The notes below the pieces were generated by a model that saw only the letters and a list, made by a program, of their open reading frames with translations, had not been told where the DNA came from and ran no database searches. This document shows, one piece after another, positions 1 to 7,896 of a DNA stretch of 18,371 bases. Numbering within the stretch: position 1 is the first letter of the stretch; each line of letters begins with the position of its first letter. Position numbers and translations under genes: made by a program. The DNA is taken from contig CAYVYP010000028.1 in assembly GCA_964455975.1 (NCBI GenBank), forward strand, positions 1 through 18,371, in the 5' to 3' direction. Source of the DNA: JAETTH01 sp964455975. Lineage in GTDB: Bacteria > Bacillota > Clostridia > TANB77 > CAG-508.

Positions 1-1
1 A

Positions 2-667
2 AAAATAGTTGAAGGAACTACAGCATCAGTACCACCACAAGGAGGTAGAAAACATCCACATCAAGAATTTTTACAAATAAGTACAGAAAATATATTATTT
101 ATTTGTGGAGGAGCTTTTGAAGGATTAGAAAAAATAGTAAAAGATAGAATTGGTAAAAAATCAATAGGTTTTGGTGCACAAATAGAAAGTAATAATGATT
201 TGGAAAAATATAAAGTATTTGAAGCATTATTACCTCAAGATTTATTAAAATTTGGGTTAATACCAGAATTTGTTGGTAGACTTCCAATTATTGCAACATT
301 AGAAGAACTAGATAGAAATGCATTAATAGAAATAGTAACAAAACCAAAAAATGCATTAGTAAAACAATATAAAAAGTTATTTAAATTAGATAATGTTGAA
401 TTAGAATTTGAAGAAGAAGCTTTAGGATTAATTGTAGATAAAGCAATAGAAAGAAAAACAGGGGCAAGGGGACTTCGTTCTATTATAGAAGAAATAATGA
501 GAGATATAATGTTCGAAATACCTTCAAATCCAAAAATAGAAAAATGCATAATAACAAGAAAAACTGTAGAAAATGGAGAACCACCTAAACTAATAATAAA
601 TGAAAATAAAATTTCAGCAAAACCAAAAGTAAAAAGAACAGTAACTAAAAAAAGTGAAACCGCATAA
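2..667 (+). CDS. clpX: ATP-dependent Clp protease ATP-binding subunit ClpX, C-terminal part
   Basis: AAA+ unfoldase that feeds substrates to ClpP in the cytoplasm. The frame is open from base 2, so the start and the zinc-binding and Walker A/B parts lie upstream of the window; 221 residues are visible. Seen in order: pore-loop segment GGRKHPHQE (about residues 14-22), the sensor-1 strand ENILFICGGAF, the ClpP-docking loop IGFGA (55-59), the arginine-finger region LIPEFVGRLP, and the sensor-2 motif GARGLRSIIEE. The protein ends in a short lysine-rich tail. It stops at TAA 665-667, 38 bases before the thrS start, with no terminator between, so the two genes are probably cotranscribed. ClpX is identified with high certainty from these family motifs. 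The C-terminal tail is slightly longer and more basic than usual, which is not unusual for the family. Confidence 0.96.
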   Translation, partial: KIVEGTTASVPPQGGRKHPHQEFLQISTENILFICGGAFEGLEKIVKDRIGKKSIGFGAQIESNNDLEKYKVFEALLPQDLLKFGLIPEFVGRLPIIATLEELDRNALIEIVTKPKNALVKQYKKLFKLDNVELEFEEEALGLIVDKAIERKTGARGLRSIIEEIMRDIMFEIPSNPKIEKCIITRKTVENGEPPKLIINENKISAKPKVKRTVTKKSETA

Positions 668-705
668 ACATGTCGGATTTTTTCGTATTAAAAGGAGGAA
701 TAAAA

Positions 706-2619
706 ATGATTAAAATTACATTAAAAGATGGATCTAATATAGAAGTTGAAAAAGGAATTTCAATATTAGATGTTGCTAAAAAAATAAGTGAAGGTTTAGC
801 AAGAAATATGACATGTGGAAAAGTAAATGGAGAAGTAAAAGATTTAAGATATGTTTTAAATGAAGATGCTTCTTTAGAAATATGCACATTTGAAAATAGT
901 TTAGAAGGAAAAAAAGCATATTGGCACACAACATCACATATTATGGCACAAGCTGTAAAGAGACTATTTCCAAGTACAAAATTTGCAATTGGTCCAAGTA
1001 TTGATGAAGGATTTTATTATGATTTCGATGCAGAAAAATCTTTTACTGATGAAGATAAAGAAAATATAGAAACAGAAATGAAAAAAATCATAAAAGAAGA
1101 TATTCAAATTGAAAGATTTTCACTTTCTAAAAAAGAAGCATTAGAATTAATGAAAGATGAACCATACAAGCAAGAATTAATAAATGATTTACCAGAAGGA
1201 GAAGAAATATCTTTTTATAAACAAGGAGATTTTACAGACCTTTGTGCTGGACCACATTTATTATCAACAGGAAAAGTAAAAGCTGTAAAATTACTTTCAT
1301 CATCTGCTGCATATTGGAGAGGTGATGAACACAATAAAATGCTTCAAAGAATATACGCAATTTCTTATCCTAAAGCATCTGAGTTAGAACAATATTTAAA
1401 TATGTTAGAAGAAGCTAAAAAAAGAGATCATAGAAAATTAGGAAAAGAACTAGATTTATTTTTCTTTGATGAAACAGCACCAGGAATGCCATATTGGATG
1501 CCAAAAGGATTAAAAATGTTTAATACATTAGTAGATTTTTGGAGAAAAGAACATGAAAAAAGAGGTTACCAAGAATTTTCTGCTCCACAATTAAATAATA
1601 GCGTACTTTGGAAAACATCAGGACATTGGGATCATTATAAAGACGATATGTTTGTATTAGAAGATGCGGACGGAACAGAACAAGCTTTAAAACCAATGAG
1701 TTGCCCAAATGCTATTAAAGTATACCAACAAAAATTAAGAAGTTATAAAGATTTACCACTTCGTTTTAACGATGTTGATGTAATACACAGAAATGAAAAA
1801 TCAGGACAATTAAATGGATTATTTAGAGTAAGAATGTTTAGACAAGATGATTCTCATAACTTTATAATGGAGTCTCAAATAGCAGATGAAATAAAATCTA
1901 TATTAGAAATAGCAAATAAATTTTATGAAGTATTTGGTTTAACATTCACACCAACTTTATCTACAAGACCAGATGATTATATGGGAGATATAGAGGTTTG
2001 GAACAAGGCGGAAGATGAATTAAGAGCAGTTTTAGATGAAATGTATGGTAAAGATTCATACCCAATTAAAGAAAAAGATGGAGCATTTTACGGACCAAAA
2101 ATAGATATTCAAATGAAAGATTGTTTAGGAAGACAATGGCAAATGGGAACGATTCAATTAGATTTCCAATTGCCACTTAGGTTTAACCTATCATACATAG
2201 ATAGTGAAGGAAATAAAAAAGTTCCAATTATTATTCATAGGGTAATATATGGATCACTTGAAAGATTTATAGGATTAATTACTGAACATTTTGCAGGAGC
2301 ATTTCCAATATGGATAGCACCAGTACAAGTTAAAATTCTTCCAATAGCAGATAGCCATAAAGAATATGCAAAAATGCTAAGAGAAAAATTTGTAGAAGCA
2401 GGAATACGTGTTGAATTAGATGAAAGAGAAGAAAAAATAGGGTACAAAATACGTGAAGCACAACTTCAAAAAGTACCATATATGTTAATTATAGGGGACA
2501 AAGAAGTAGAAGCAAATGCAGTAGGAGTTCGTTCTAGAACAGAAGGTGACATAGGAGCAATGCAAGTAGAAGAATTTATTAAAAAAGTAAAATATGAAGT
2601 AGAAAATTTTGTAAGATAA
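706..2619 (+). CDS. thrS: Threonyl-tRNA synthetase
   Basis: Class II aminoacyl-tRNA synthetase that charges tRNA-Thr; 637 residues, the usual bacterial length. An in-frame ATG at 670 exists, but the start at 706 is chosen because AGGAGG at 693-698 lies 7 bases before it and the protein then opens with the TGS-domain sequence MIKITLKDGS. Domains in order: N-terminal TGS (about 1-60), editing domain with HTTSH at 74-78 and the cysteine of FTDLCAGPH, catalytic core with motif 2 (FRVRMFRQDDSHNF) and motif 3 (HRVIYGSLERFIG), then a C-terminal anticodon-binding domain. No T-box leader is visible: the gap from clpX is only 38 bases, so expression probably follows clpX. All arginines are AGA or CGT; no in-frame CGG occurs. 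A strong terminator follows. Confidence 0.98.
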   Translation: MIKITLKDGSNIEVEKGISILDVAKKISEGLARNMTCGKVNGEVKDLRYVLNEDASLEICTFENSLEGKKAYWHTTSHIMAQAVKRLFPSTKFAIGPSIDEGFYYDFDAEKSFTDEDKENIETEMKKIIKEDIQIERFSLSKKEALELMKDEPYKQELINDLPEGEEISFYKQGDFTDLCAGPHLLSTGKVKAVKLLSSSAAYWRGDEHNKMLQRIYAISYPKASELEQYLNMLEEAKKRDHRKLGKELDLFFFDETAPGMPYWMPKGLKMFNTLVDFWRKEHEKRGYQEFSAPQLNNSVLWKTSGHWDHYKDDMFVLEDADGTEQALKPMSCPNAIKVYQQKLRSYKDLPLRFNDVDVIHRNEKSGQLNGLFRVRMFRQDDSHNFIMESQIADEIKSILEIANKFYEVFGLTFTPTLSTRPDDYMGDIEVWNKAEDELRAVLDEMYGKDSYPIKEKDGAFYGPKIDIQMKDCLGRQWQMGTIQLDFQLPLRFNLSYIDSEGNKKVPIIIHRVIYGSLERFIGLITEHFAGAFPIWIAPVQVKILPIADSHKEYAKMLREKFVEAGIRVELDEREEKIGYKIREAQLQKVPYMLIIGDKEVEANAVGVRSRTEGDIGAMQVEEFIKKVKYEVENFVR

Positions 2620-2627
2620 TATGTGTA

Positions 2628-2673
2628 AATAAAAGAAGTAGAAAATTAAAGCTACTTCTTTTATTATTTTTTT
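2628..2673 (+). terminator. Intrinsic terminator after thrS
   Basis: A 14-bp perfect stem pairs 2628-2641 (core AAAAGAAGTAG) with 2652-2665 (CTACTTCTTTT) around a 10-base loop, followed by a T-tract at 2667-2673. It closes the clpX-thrS unit and separates it from the next gene. Confidence 0.9.
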
Positions 2674-2681
2674 ATTTATGT

Positions 2682-2687
2682 TATACT
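2682..2687 (+). promoter_or_regulatory. Possible -10 box for the 2724 gene
   Basis: TATACT lies 36 bases before the AGGAGG ribosome binding site (2708-2713), just after the thrS terminator. No good -35 is visible because the expected place falls in the terminator T-tract, so this is a weak call. Confidence 0.4.
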
Positions 2688-2723
2688 AACAAATATAAAA
2701 TATTATTAGGAGGAATAAAATTA

Positions 2724-4952
2724 ATGCCTAAAATTACAAAAGAAGATATAAAACAGATAGAAGAAAAATTAAAATATTTAGGTTTAGACTTAGATAATGT
2801 TCCTAAAATATATACACAAATTGAGAACGTAAATTATAAGCCTATAAATTCATATGAAGAAACTAAATATGCAGTATATAAATATTTAAACGTAAATGAT
2901 ATAGAAATTTTACTTTCACCAACAGACAGAATAACTGACATAAAACAGAGGTATAATTTAGCATCTCCAATATATAGTTATCTAGTACCACAAAATAGTG
3001 AAGATATTGAAAAACATGCTATATTTTTAAATATGCTAAATTCTTTAAGGATAGAAAAGATAGAAGAAATAGAAAAAGATCAAAAAGAATTATTAAAGAA
3101 ACCTCCATTTAATATAAAATATGATGGAAATTATTTATGGCAAATTTATTATTCAGAAATAAAAGATAAATATTTTATGTTATTACCAATTAAAGATAAT
3201 CAATATGAAAATTTATTTTATTTAATAAAAAAGCAAATAGAAAATAAAAATACTAAAATTTTTGTTCCTATTGCAGATGCAGAATATTCAAGTAAATATT
3301 TAAAAAAATCAGAAATTACAGACTTGGAGAACTATTTATGGTTGTTTACAAACAATTGGGCAAATATATATGAAGTATATGATAAAGATGAAAATATGAG
3401 TATACAAATAATAGGAAAAACAAAAGTTTATGACAATATAGAAAGTGAATATAAAATAATTTTAAATAATAAAGAAGAAGCACAAAAATATTATAAATTA
3501 ATGAAAGTATTATTTATATTACAAACGGAATTACCAAAGGAATATAATTTCTGCGCAAAAATATCTAAAAAAGGAGATTTAGAATTTTATAATAAATCTA
3601 AAAAAATAACTTATGAAAATATTTCAGAGTTTATTAAAAATGAAATAGATAATAAAACAGAAAATATTAATAAGGCAGAAATACAAATAAAATCAAAAAA
3701 AGTAGAATTAAAAGAAATTAAAAATGAAGAAAATTTAAAAACTCAAGAATTTTTACAAAAAGAAAAACAAATTACATTGTTTTTAGAGTGTAAAAAAACA
3801 TTCTTTGGAAAAATTAAATATTTCATAAAATCAAAAAAAATCAATAGAAGTATAGAATGTATTCAAAATGAAAAACAAGAAGTAATTGATGAGAATATAA
3901 ACAAGAATGATGTTGAAAATAATTATAATATTAGTAATACGATAGATGATTTATTAAAAATTACAAAACAAGAAGAAGGCAAAATAGAGGAATTAAAAAA
4001 TATAGAGTTAGATATAAATTCTTTAAAAAATAAAATAGAAAATCTTAGTAGAAAAATAAAAAATGCCAATTTGTATTTAGAAGAAATAGATAGTCATAAA
4101 AAGAGTATTTTTGAATTTTGGAAATATGCTAATAAAGACAATATATTAGAACTGCAAGCAGCACATGAAGAAGAAAAGACAAATACTTTAAAGAAAACAT
4201 TTGAATATGAAGATGATATAGAAGAATTAGGAATAAAAACAGATAAAATTCAAAAAATAACTCTTTCAAAATATGAATGTGATGCTATGTTTACGATATT
4301 AAACTTAGGAGAAGAAATATTTAATAAAAAAGCAGAAAAAGATTTGTTAGAAAAAAGTTTAAATAATTTGAAATCTGAGTTTTTAAAAGATGATTCAAAA
4401 GAAGATTTTGATATATTTGGAGGAGTAGTAGAAGATAGAACAAAAATAAAATATTTAAAAGATAAAAAACACAGAGAAATAGAAAAAAATATTTATAAAA
4501 TTTTACAAATATCAAAAAATATTACTATAGAAGAATATAGCGAAACCATTCAAAACTTGACTAATTTGTTAGAATCAGCATATTTAAAAATTAAAGCTTC
4601 TTGTGATATATCAGTATATAAAATAACAAATAATAATGAAGAAATACAAAATAATGATTTTTCAATATTTAATATGAATTCACAAGATGAAATAGAGCAA
4701 AATTTAAATGAATTAAAAGAAGTGACCTTGAATAAAATTAATATAAAAGAAGGTGCGAATTGTTTATTTTATTCTAATATAATGTTTTTTGATAATTTTA
4801 ATAAAACATTACCAAATGGAATGGACATTTCAACAAAAATTTTACTTAATTTAAATAAATTAAAGTTGAAACAAATAAATAAGTCAAAATTTAACATGAT
4901 TATAGATTCTAAAGTATATATAATAAATACTATAGAATATGACTTGAATTAA
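2724..4952 (+). CDS. Uncharacterised 742-residue coiled-coil protein
   Basis: I do not recognise this protein. The start ATG follows AGGAGG (2708-2713) by 10 bases. It has no signal peptide or membrane segment, so it is probably cytoplasmic. Residues about 1-300 look globular, with mixed hydrophobic and aromatic strands (for example LWQIYYSEIKDKYFMLLPI). From about 300 to 570 there are long stretches rich in K, E, N and I with heptad-like hydrophobic spacing, typical of coiled coil and broken by a basic segment near 365-385 (FFGKIKYFIKSKKIN). The C-terminal ~150 residues look globular again. The stop codon is embedded in the ribosome binding site of deoB, so the two are cotranscribed and probably translationally coupled. 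Base composition matches the neighbours, arguing against recent import. Length and coiled coil could fit a structural or scaffold protein, but no catalytic motif is visible and no function is proposed. Confidence 0.85.
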   Translation: MPKITKEDIKQIEEKLKYLGLDLDNVPKIYTQIENVNYKPINSYEETKYAVYKYLNVNDIEILLSPTDRITDIKQRYNLASPIYSYLVPQNSEDIEKHAIFLNMLNSLRIEKIEEIEKDQKELLKKPPFNIKYDGNYLWQIYYSEIKDKYFMLLPIKDNQYENLFYLIKKQIENKNTKIFVPIADAEYSSKYLKKSEITDLENYLWLFTNNWANIYEVYDKDENMSIQIIGKTKVYDNIESEYKIILNNKEEAQKYYKLMKVLFILQTELPKEYNFCAKISKKGDLEFYNKSKKITYENISEFIKNEIDNKTENINKAEIQIKSKKVELKEIKNEENLKTQEFLQKEKQITLFLECKKTFFGKIKYFIKSKKINRSIECIQNEKQEVIDENINKNDVENNYNISNTIDDLLKITKQEEGKIEELKNIELDINSLKNKIENLSRKIKNANLYLEEIDSHKKSIFEFWKYANKDNILELQAAHEEEKTNTLKKTFEYEDDIEELGIKTDKIQKITLSKYECDAMFTILNLGEEIFNKKAEKDLLEKSLNNLKSEFLKDDSKEDFDIFGGVVEDRTKIKYLKDKKHREIEKNIYKILQISKNITIEEYSETIQNLTNLLESAYLKIKASCDISVYKITNNNEEIQNNDFSIFNMNSQDEIEQNLNELKEVTLNKINIKEGANCLFYSNIMFFDNFNKTLPNGMDISTKILLNLNKLKLKQINKSKFNMIIDSKVYIINTIEYDLN

Positions 4953-4962
4953 GGAGAGACAC

Positions 4963-6135
4963 ATGATAGATAGATTTATAATAATAGTATTAGATGGTTT
5001 TGGAGTTGGAGAAGCCCCTGATGCTGATAAATATAAAGATGAAGGAAGTAATACATTAAAACATATTTATGAAAATAGTAAATTAAATTTGTCAAATATG
5101 AAAAAATTAGGACTATATAATATTGATGGAGTAAAACTTCCAAATGAAGAAAAAATAATAGGAGCGTTTGGAAAAGCACAGGAAATTTGTTATGGAAAAA
5201 ATAGTCCAGTAGGGCATTGGGAGATCTCAGGGTATGTAAATGAAAATCCATTTACTACATATCCAAATGGATTTCCAAAAGAGATGATAGATGAATTTTG
5301 TAAAGAAACAGGATTAAAAGGAACTTTATATAATGGAGTTGGCTCTGGTACAGAACTTTTAAAAGAATATGGAGAAGAACATCTAAAGACAGGATTTCCA
5401 ATAATATATACATCAGCAGATAGTGTTTTTCAAATAGCAGCACATGAAGATATAATTTCAGTAGAAAAATTATATGAGATATGTAATATTGCCAGAAAAA
5501 TGTTAAATAATCCTGAATATAATGTTGGAACTGTAATAGCAAGACCATTTATAGGAACAAATAAAGATAATTTTAAAAGAACATATAATAGAAAAGACAT
5601 TGAAGCAGAAAACTTTGGTAGAACAATGTTAGATGTACTCAAAGAAAATAAAAAAGATGTAATAGCAATAGGAAAAATTGAAGATTTATTTTCTGGAAGA
5701 GGTATAACAAAAGCGATTCATACACAAGGAAATAATGATGGAATAGAAAAAACGATTGAAGAAATTGAAAAAGATACTAAAGGACTTATATTTACTAATT
5801 TAGTTGATTTTGATATGTTATATGGACATAGAAATGATATTGAAGGATATAAAAATGCATTAGAATATTTTGATTTAAAATTATCAGAAATAATGAAAAC
5901 TATGAAAGATACAGATTGCTTAATAATAACAGCAGACCATGGAAATGATCCATATACATCAAGTACAGATCATTCAAGAGAATATACTCCGTTATTAGTT
6001 TATGGAAAACATGTAAAAGAAAATATTAATTTAGGAATAAGAAGCACATATGCAGATATATCAGCTACTATTTTAGATGAATTTAATTTAGAAAAACTAA
6101 AATGGGGAATAAGTTTTAAAAAAGAAATAATGTAA
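4963..6135 (+). CDS. deoB: Phosphopentomutase (DeoB) with Ser in place of the phosphorylated Thr
   Basis: Interconverts ribose or deoxyribose 1-phosphate and 5-phosphate in nucleoside salvage; cytoplasmic alkaline-phosphatase superfamily enzyme needing two metals. The 390 residues are normal for DeoB. The start follows AAGGAG (4951-4956), which overlaps the stop of the upstream gene. Family signs: LDGFGVGEAPDA at the N terminus with metal ligand Asp11, VDFDMLYGHRND, TADHGNDP and STDHSREYTPLL, which supply the remaining Asp and His ligands. Odd point: the nucleophile loop reads GKNSPVGHWE (79-87), with Ser81 where known DeoB enzymes have GKDT.TGHWE and phosphorylate the threonine. NSxVGH resembles the serine loop of cofactor-independent phosphoglycerate mutase. 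The remaining signatures still say DeoB, so I call a variant and not a different enzyme. Confidence 0.94.
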   Translation: MIDRFIIIVLDGFGVGEAPDADKYKDEGSNTLKHIYENSKLNLSNMKKLGLYNIDGVKLPNEEKIIGAFGKAQEICYGKNSPVGHWEISGYVNENPFTTYPNGFPKEMIDEFCKETGLKGTLYNGVGSGTELLKEYGEEHLKTGFPIIYTSADSVFQIAAHEDIISVEKLYEICNIARKMLNNPEYNVGTVIARPFIGTNKDNFKRTYNRKDIEAENFGRTMLDVLKENKKDVIAIGKIEDLFSGRGITKAIHTQGNNDGIEKTIEEIEKDTKGLIFTNLVDFDMLYGHRNDIEGYKNALEYFDLKLSEIMKTMKDTDCLIITADHGNDPYTSSTDHSREYTPLLVYGKHVKENINLGIRSTYADISATILDEFNLEKLKWGISFKKEIM

Positions 6136-6154
6136 TAAGAAATTTAAAAAAATA

Positions 6155-6188
6155 AAGACCAGTCTCCCCTTACCATAGAGACTGGTTT
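6155..6188. terminator. Terminator between convergent deoB and the minus-strand orphan gene
   Basis: ACCAGTCTC (6158-6166) pairs perfectly with GAGACTGGT (6178-6186) around an 11-base loop. On the minus strand it is followed by CTTTATTTTTTT, an excellent T-tract for the orphan gene. On the plus strand the tail is weaker (TTTCTAAT) but it can still serve deoB. Confidence 0.8.
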
Positions 6189-6200
6189 CTAATCAGAATT

Positions 6201-6635
6201 TTAAGTTTTATAAAAATCTACAAAGATATTTGTATCTTTGCTGTAGATTTTAACACCATAACCTTCCATGCCGAAAACATAAAATTTTCCATATTCTTGA
6301 CTTAAATCAAAAGATATGGGACCCTCTTTGTCTTCCATGATGATAAGCGGATTTGGGGTTTCCGACATGACAGTTGATGAACAAACAATGTCAAAAAGAC
6401 GTTGAATCGTACTTGCCACTTGAACAGAAAGAAATCTAGTAGTGCAAAGTACTTGGATAGCGAGGGTATCATAGATGCTTTCATATTTGCCACTTTTGTA
6501 AACCATGAGGTTAAAAATGTCTTGTCCTAAAGTAGATTCTACTTTAGAAAAACTAGAAGAAAGAGTATCTCCAAATTTGCATTTCAATGCATTAATGCAT
6601 TGAAATGGACAAGTGCCGAATTCTTGTGCTGTCAT
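6201..6635 (-). CDS. Orphan protein of 144 residues, higher-GC gene
   Basis: I do not recognise this protein. An upstream in-frame GTG (6644) exists, but ATG at 6635 is chosen because GGAG (6646-6649) lies 10 bases before it; GTG would be only 1 base from it. The protein begins MTAQEFGTCPF, has several cysteines near the N terminus, no membrane segment, and ends in an aromatic-rich part (GKFYVFGMEGYGVKIYS). GC content and codon choice are visibly higher and more mixed than in the flanking AT-rich genes: GTC, ACC, GCG and GGC codons appear. It stands alone between convergent deoB and the tRNA-Leu promoter and has its own strong terminator. The coding sequence contains three inverted repeats (6580-6607, 6527-6547, 6213-6251), unusual for a gene this short. 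It could be a recently acquired or orphan gene, or partly a structured RNA. Coding status is likely but not certain. Confidence 0.65.
   Translation of the reverse strand: MTAQEFGTCPFQCINALKCKFGDTLSSSFSKVESTLGQDIFNLMVYKSGKYESIYDTLAIQVLCTTRFLSVQVASTIQRLFDIVCSSTVMSETPNPLIIMEDKEGPISFDLSQEYGKFYVFGMEGYGVKIYSKDTNIFVDFYKT
6213..6251. repeat. Bulged inverted repeat at the 3' end of the orphan gene
   Basis: AAAATCTAC plus AAAGATA (6213-6228) pairs with TATCTTT plus GTAGATTTT (6233-6251), leaving a 4-base loop and a 3-base bulge (6240-6242). It covers the last codons of the minus-strand gene, upstream of its terminator. Confidence 0.75.
6527..6547. repeat. 21-bp inverted repeat inside the orphan gene
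   Basis: CTAAAGTAGA, one T, then TCTACTTTAG: 10-base arms that are exact reverse complements. It is the second dyad within the same 435-bp gene. Confidence 0.8.
6580..6607. repeat. Perfect 28-bp palindrome inside the orphan gene
   Basis: Centred on CAATGCATTAATGCATTG, the two 14-base halves are exact reverse complements. It lies in codons about 10-19 of the minus-strand orphan gene and would make a strong hairpin in its mRNA or a dyad protein site in DNA. Confidence 0.85.
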
Positions 6636-6747
6636 ATTATACACACTCCAGTTTTTTTATTGGTAAGGTAACATAAAATGCATATATATATTAAACCATA
6701 AATTAGCAAAAAATGCAAATTTTAGAATAGTAAAACACATAAAATAG

Positions 6748-6776
6748 TAGACAACTAAAGTAAAATATGCTAATAT
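6748..6776 (+). promoter_or_regulatory. Promoter of tRNA-Leu
   Basis: TAGACA (6748-6753), a 17-base spacer and TAATAT (6771-6776) place transcription start about 12 bases before the mature tRNA end. Confidence 0.6.
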
Positions 6777-6794
6777 ATAAAAGTATTTATAAAT

Positions 6795-6877
6795 GCCGAT
6801 GTGGCGGAATTGGCAGACGCACTGGATTCAAAATCCAGCGGGAAACCATGTGGGTTCGAGTCCCACCATCGGTACCA
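6795..6877 (+). tRNA. tRNA-Leu (anticodon CAA)
   Basis: 83 bases including an encoded CCA. The acceptor stem GCCGATG pairs with CATCGGT (one G-U at the end). The anticodon stem CTGGA/TCCAG encloses TTCAAAA with anticodon CAA at 6829-6831, reading UUG. There is a long variable arm typical of leucine tRNA and a T-arm GTGGG-TTCGAGT-CCCAC. It decodes a codon common in this AT-rich genome. Confidence 0.97.
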
Positions 6878-6882
6878 TAAAA

Positions 6883-6911
6883 CACTTCATAATATTTGAA
6901 GTGCTTTTTTC
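6883..6911 (+). terminator. Intrinsic terminator after tRNA-Leu
   Basis: CACTTCA (6883-6889) pairs with TGAAGTG (6897-6903), followed by CTTTTTTC. Confidence 0.85.
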
Positions 6912-6940
6912 TTGCTCTAATAATAAATGTATGATAAAAT
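6912..6940 (+). promoter_or_regulatory. Promoter of the hydrolase operon
   Basis: TTGCTC (6912-6917), a 17-base spacer and TAAAAT (6935-6940) lie directly after the tRNA terminator and about 35 bases before the hydrolase start. Confidence 0.5.
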
Positions 6941-6974
6941 TATTATGAAAATAAATAGATGGAGAATATAGAAA

Positions 6975-7895
6975 ATGGAAGAAAAACAAAATATTAAAGG
7001 AAACATAAGTATATACGTAGCAATAATAGCAATTTCATTATTGGTATGTACAACTTTTGCTATATTATTATATATAAACTATGACTTTAAATCAAAAGTA
7101 CCAAAAGAAATAAAAAATAATTATAAAATAACGGAAGAAACATATAGTGAAAGAAAAATATTTTATATATCTCCAAAAGAAAAAAAGCAAACAGATTTAA
7201 CAATACTATATATTCATGGTGGTTCATATATGGGAGAACTTACTAAAGAACATTGGGATTTCTGCAAAGATTTAGTAAAAGATACAAATGCAACATTAAT
7301 AATACCAGATTACCCATTAGCGCCTAAATATACATATAAAGACGTATTTAACATAATGGAACCATTATATAAAGAAATCATTTCAAAAGTAGATATAAAT
7401 AAATTTATAGTAATGGGAGATTCGGCAGGAGGAGGACTAGCTTTAGCATTAATGGAAAAAATGGGAGAAGAAAATGTACAAATGCCAAGTAAATTAATAC
7501 TTCTTTCTCCTTGGTTAGATGTTACAATGAAAAATGAAAAAATAAAAGATATTGAAGAATTTGATCCAATATTAATAAAAGCTAATTTAATTGTAGCAGG
7601 AAAGCTATATGCAGGAAAAGATGGAATGGAAAGCTATTTAGTAAATCCAATAAATGGACCATTAGAAAAATTAAAAAATGTAACTATTTATACAGGTACA
7701 TATGATATATTAAACCCAGATACTCATGTTTTAGTAGAAAAAGCTAAAAATGTTGGAATAGAAATAATCTTAAAAGAACAAGAAAAAGCAATTCATACAT
7801 GGATGTTAAGCAGGCATGATAAAAGTGTATATAAAGCAGAAGAAACATATCAAGATATTGTAAAATTAGTATTATTAAATAAAAATGGAGAATAA
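6975..7895 (+). CDS. Membrane-anchored alpha/beta hydrolase (HSL-type esterase)
   Basis: Predicted carboxylesterase or deacylase of the hormone-sensitive-lipase-like group. The 306 residues start at ATG 6975, with GGAG at 6961-6964. One hydrophobic helix (about 11-34) should anchor it to the membrane with the catalytic domain outside. Catalytic features: oxyanion-hole motif HGG at 81-83, nucleophile elbow GDSAGG with Ser150, likely acid Asp244 (GTYDILNPD) and His274 (AIHTW). It is first in a three-gene operon; its stop codon lies between the next gene's ribosome binding site and start. The downstream acyltransferase and polytopic membrane protein suggest transfer and removal of acyl groups on a lipid or envelope substrate; the substrate cannot be read from sequence. 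Known members of the family hydrolyse short-chain esters. Confidence 0.9.
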   Translation: MEEKQNIKGNISIYVAIIAISLLVCTTFAILLYINYDFKSKVPKEIKNNYKITEETYSERKIFYISPKEKKQTDLTILYIHGGSYMGELTKEHWDFCKDLVKDTNATLIIPDYPLAPKYTYKDVFNIMEPLYKEIISKVDINKFIVMGDSAGGGLALALMEKMGEENVQMPSKLILLSPWLDVTMKNEKIKDIEEFDPILIKANLIVAGKLYAGKDGMESYLVNPINGPLEKLKNVTIYTGTYDILNPDTHVLVEKAKNVGIEIILKEQEKAIHTWMLSRHDKSVYKAEETYQDIVKLVLLNKNGE

Positions 7896-7896
7896 T

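Noticed and set aside
670..705. Upstream ATG giving a 12-residue longer ThrS
   Set aside because: No ribosome binding site before it, while AGGAGG is correctly spaced for ATG 706, and the extra residues include the translated binding site itself.
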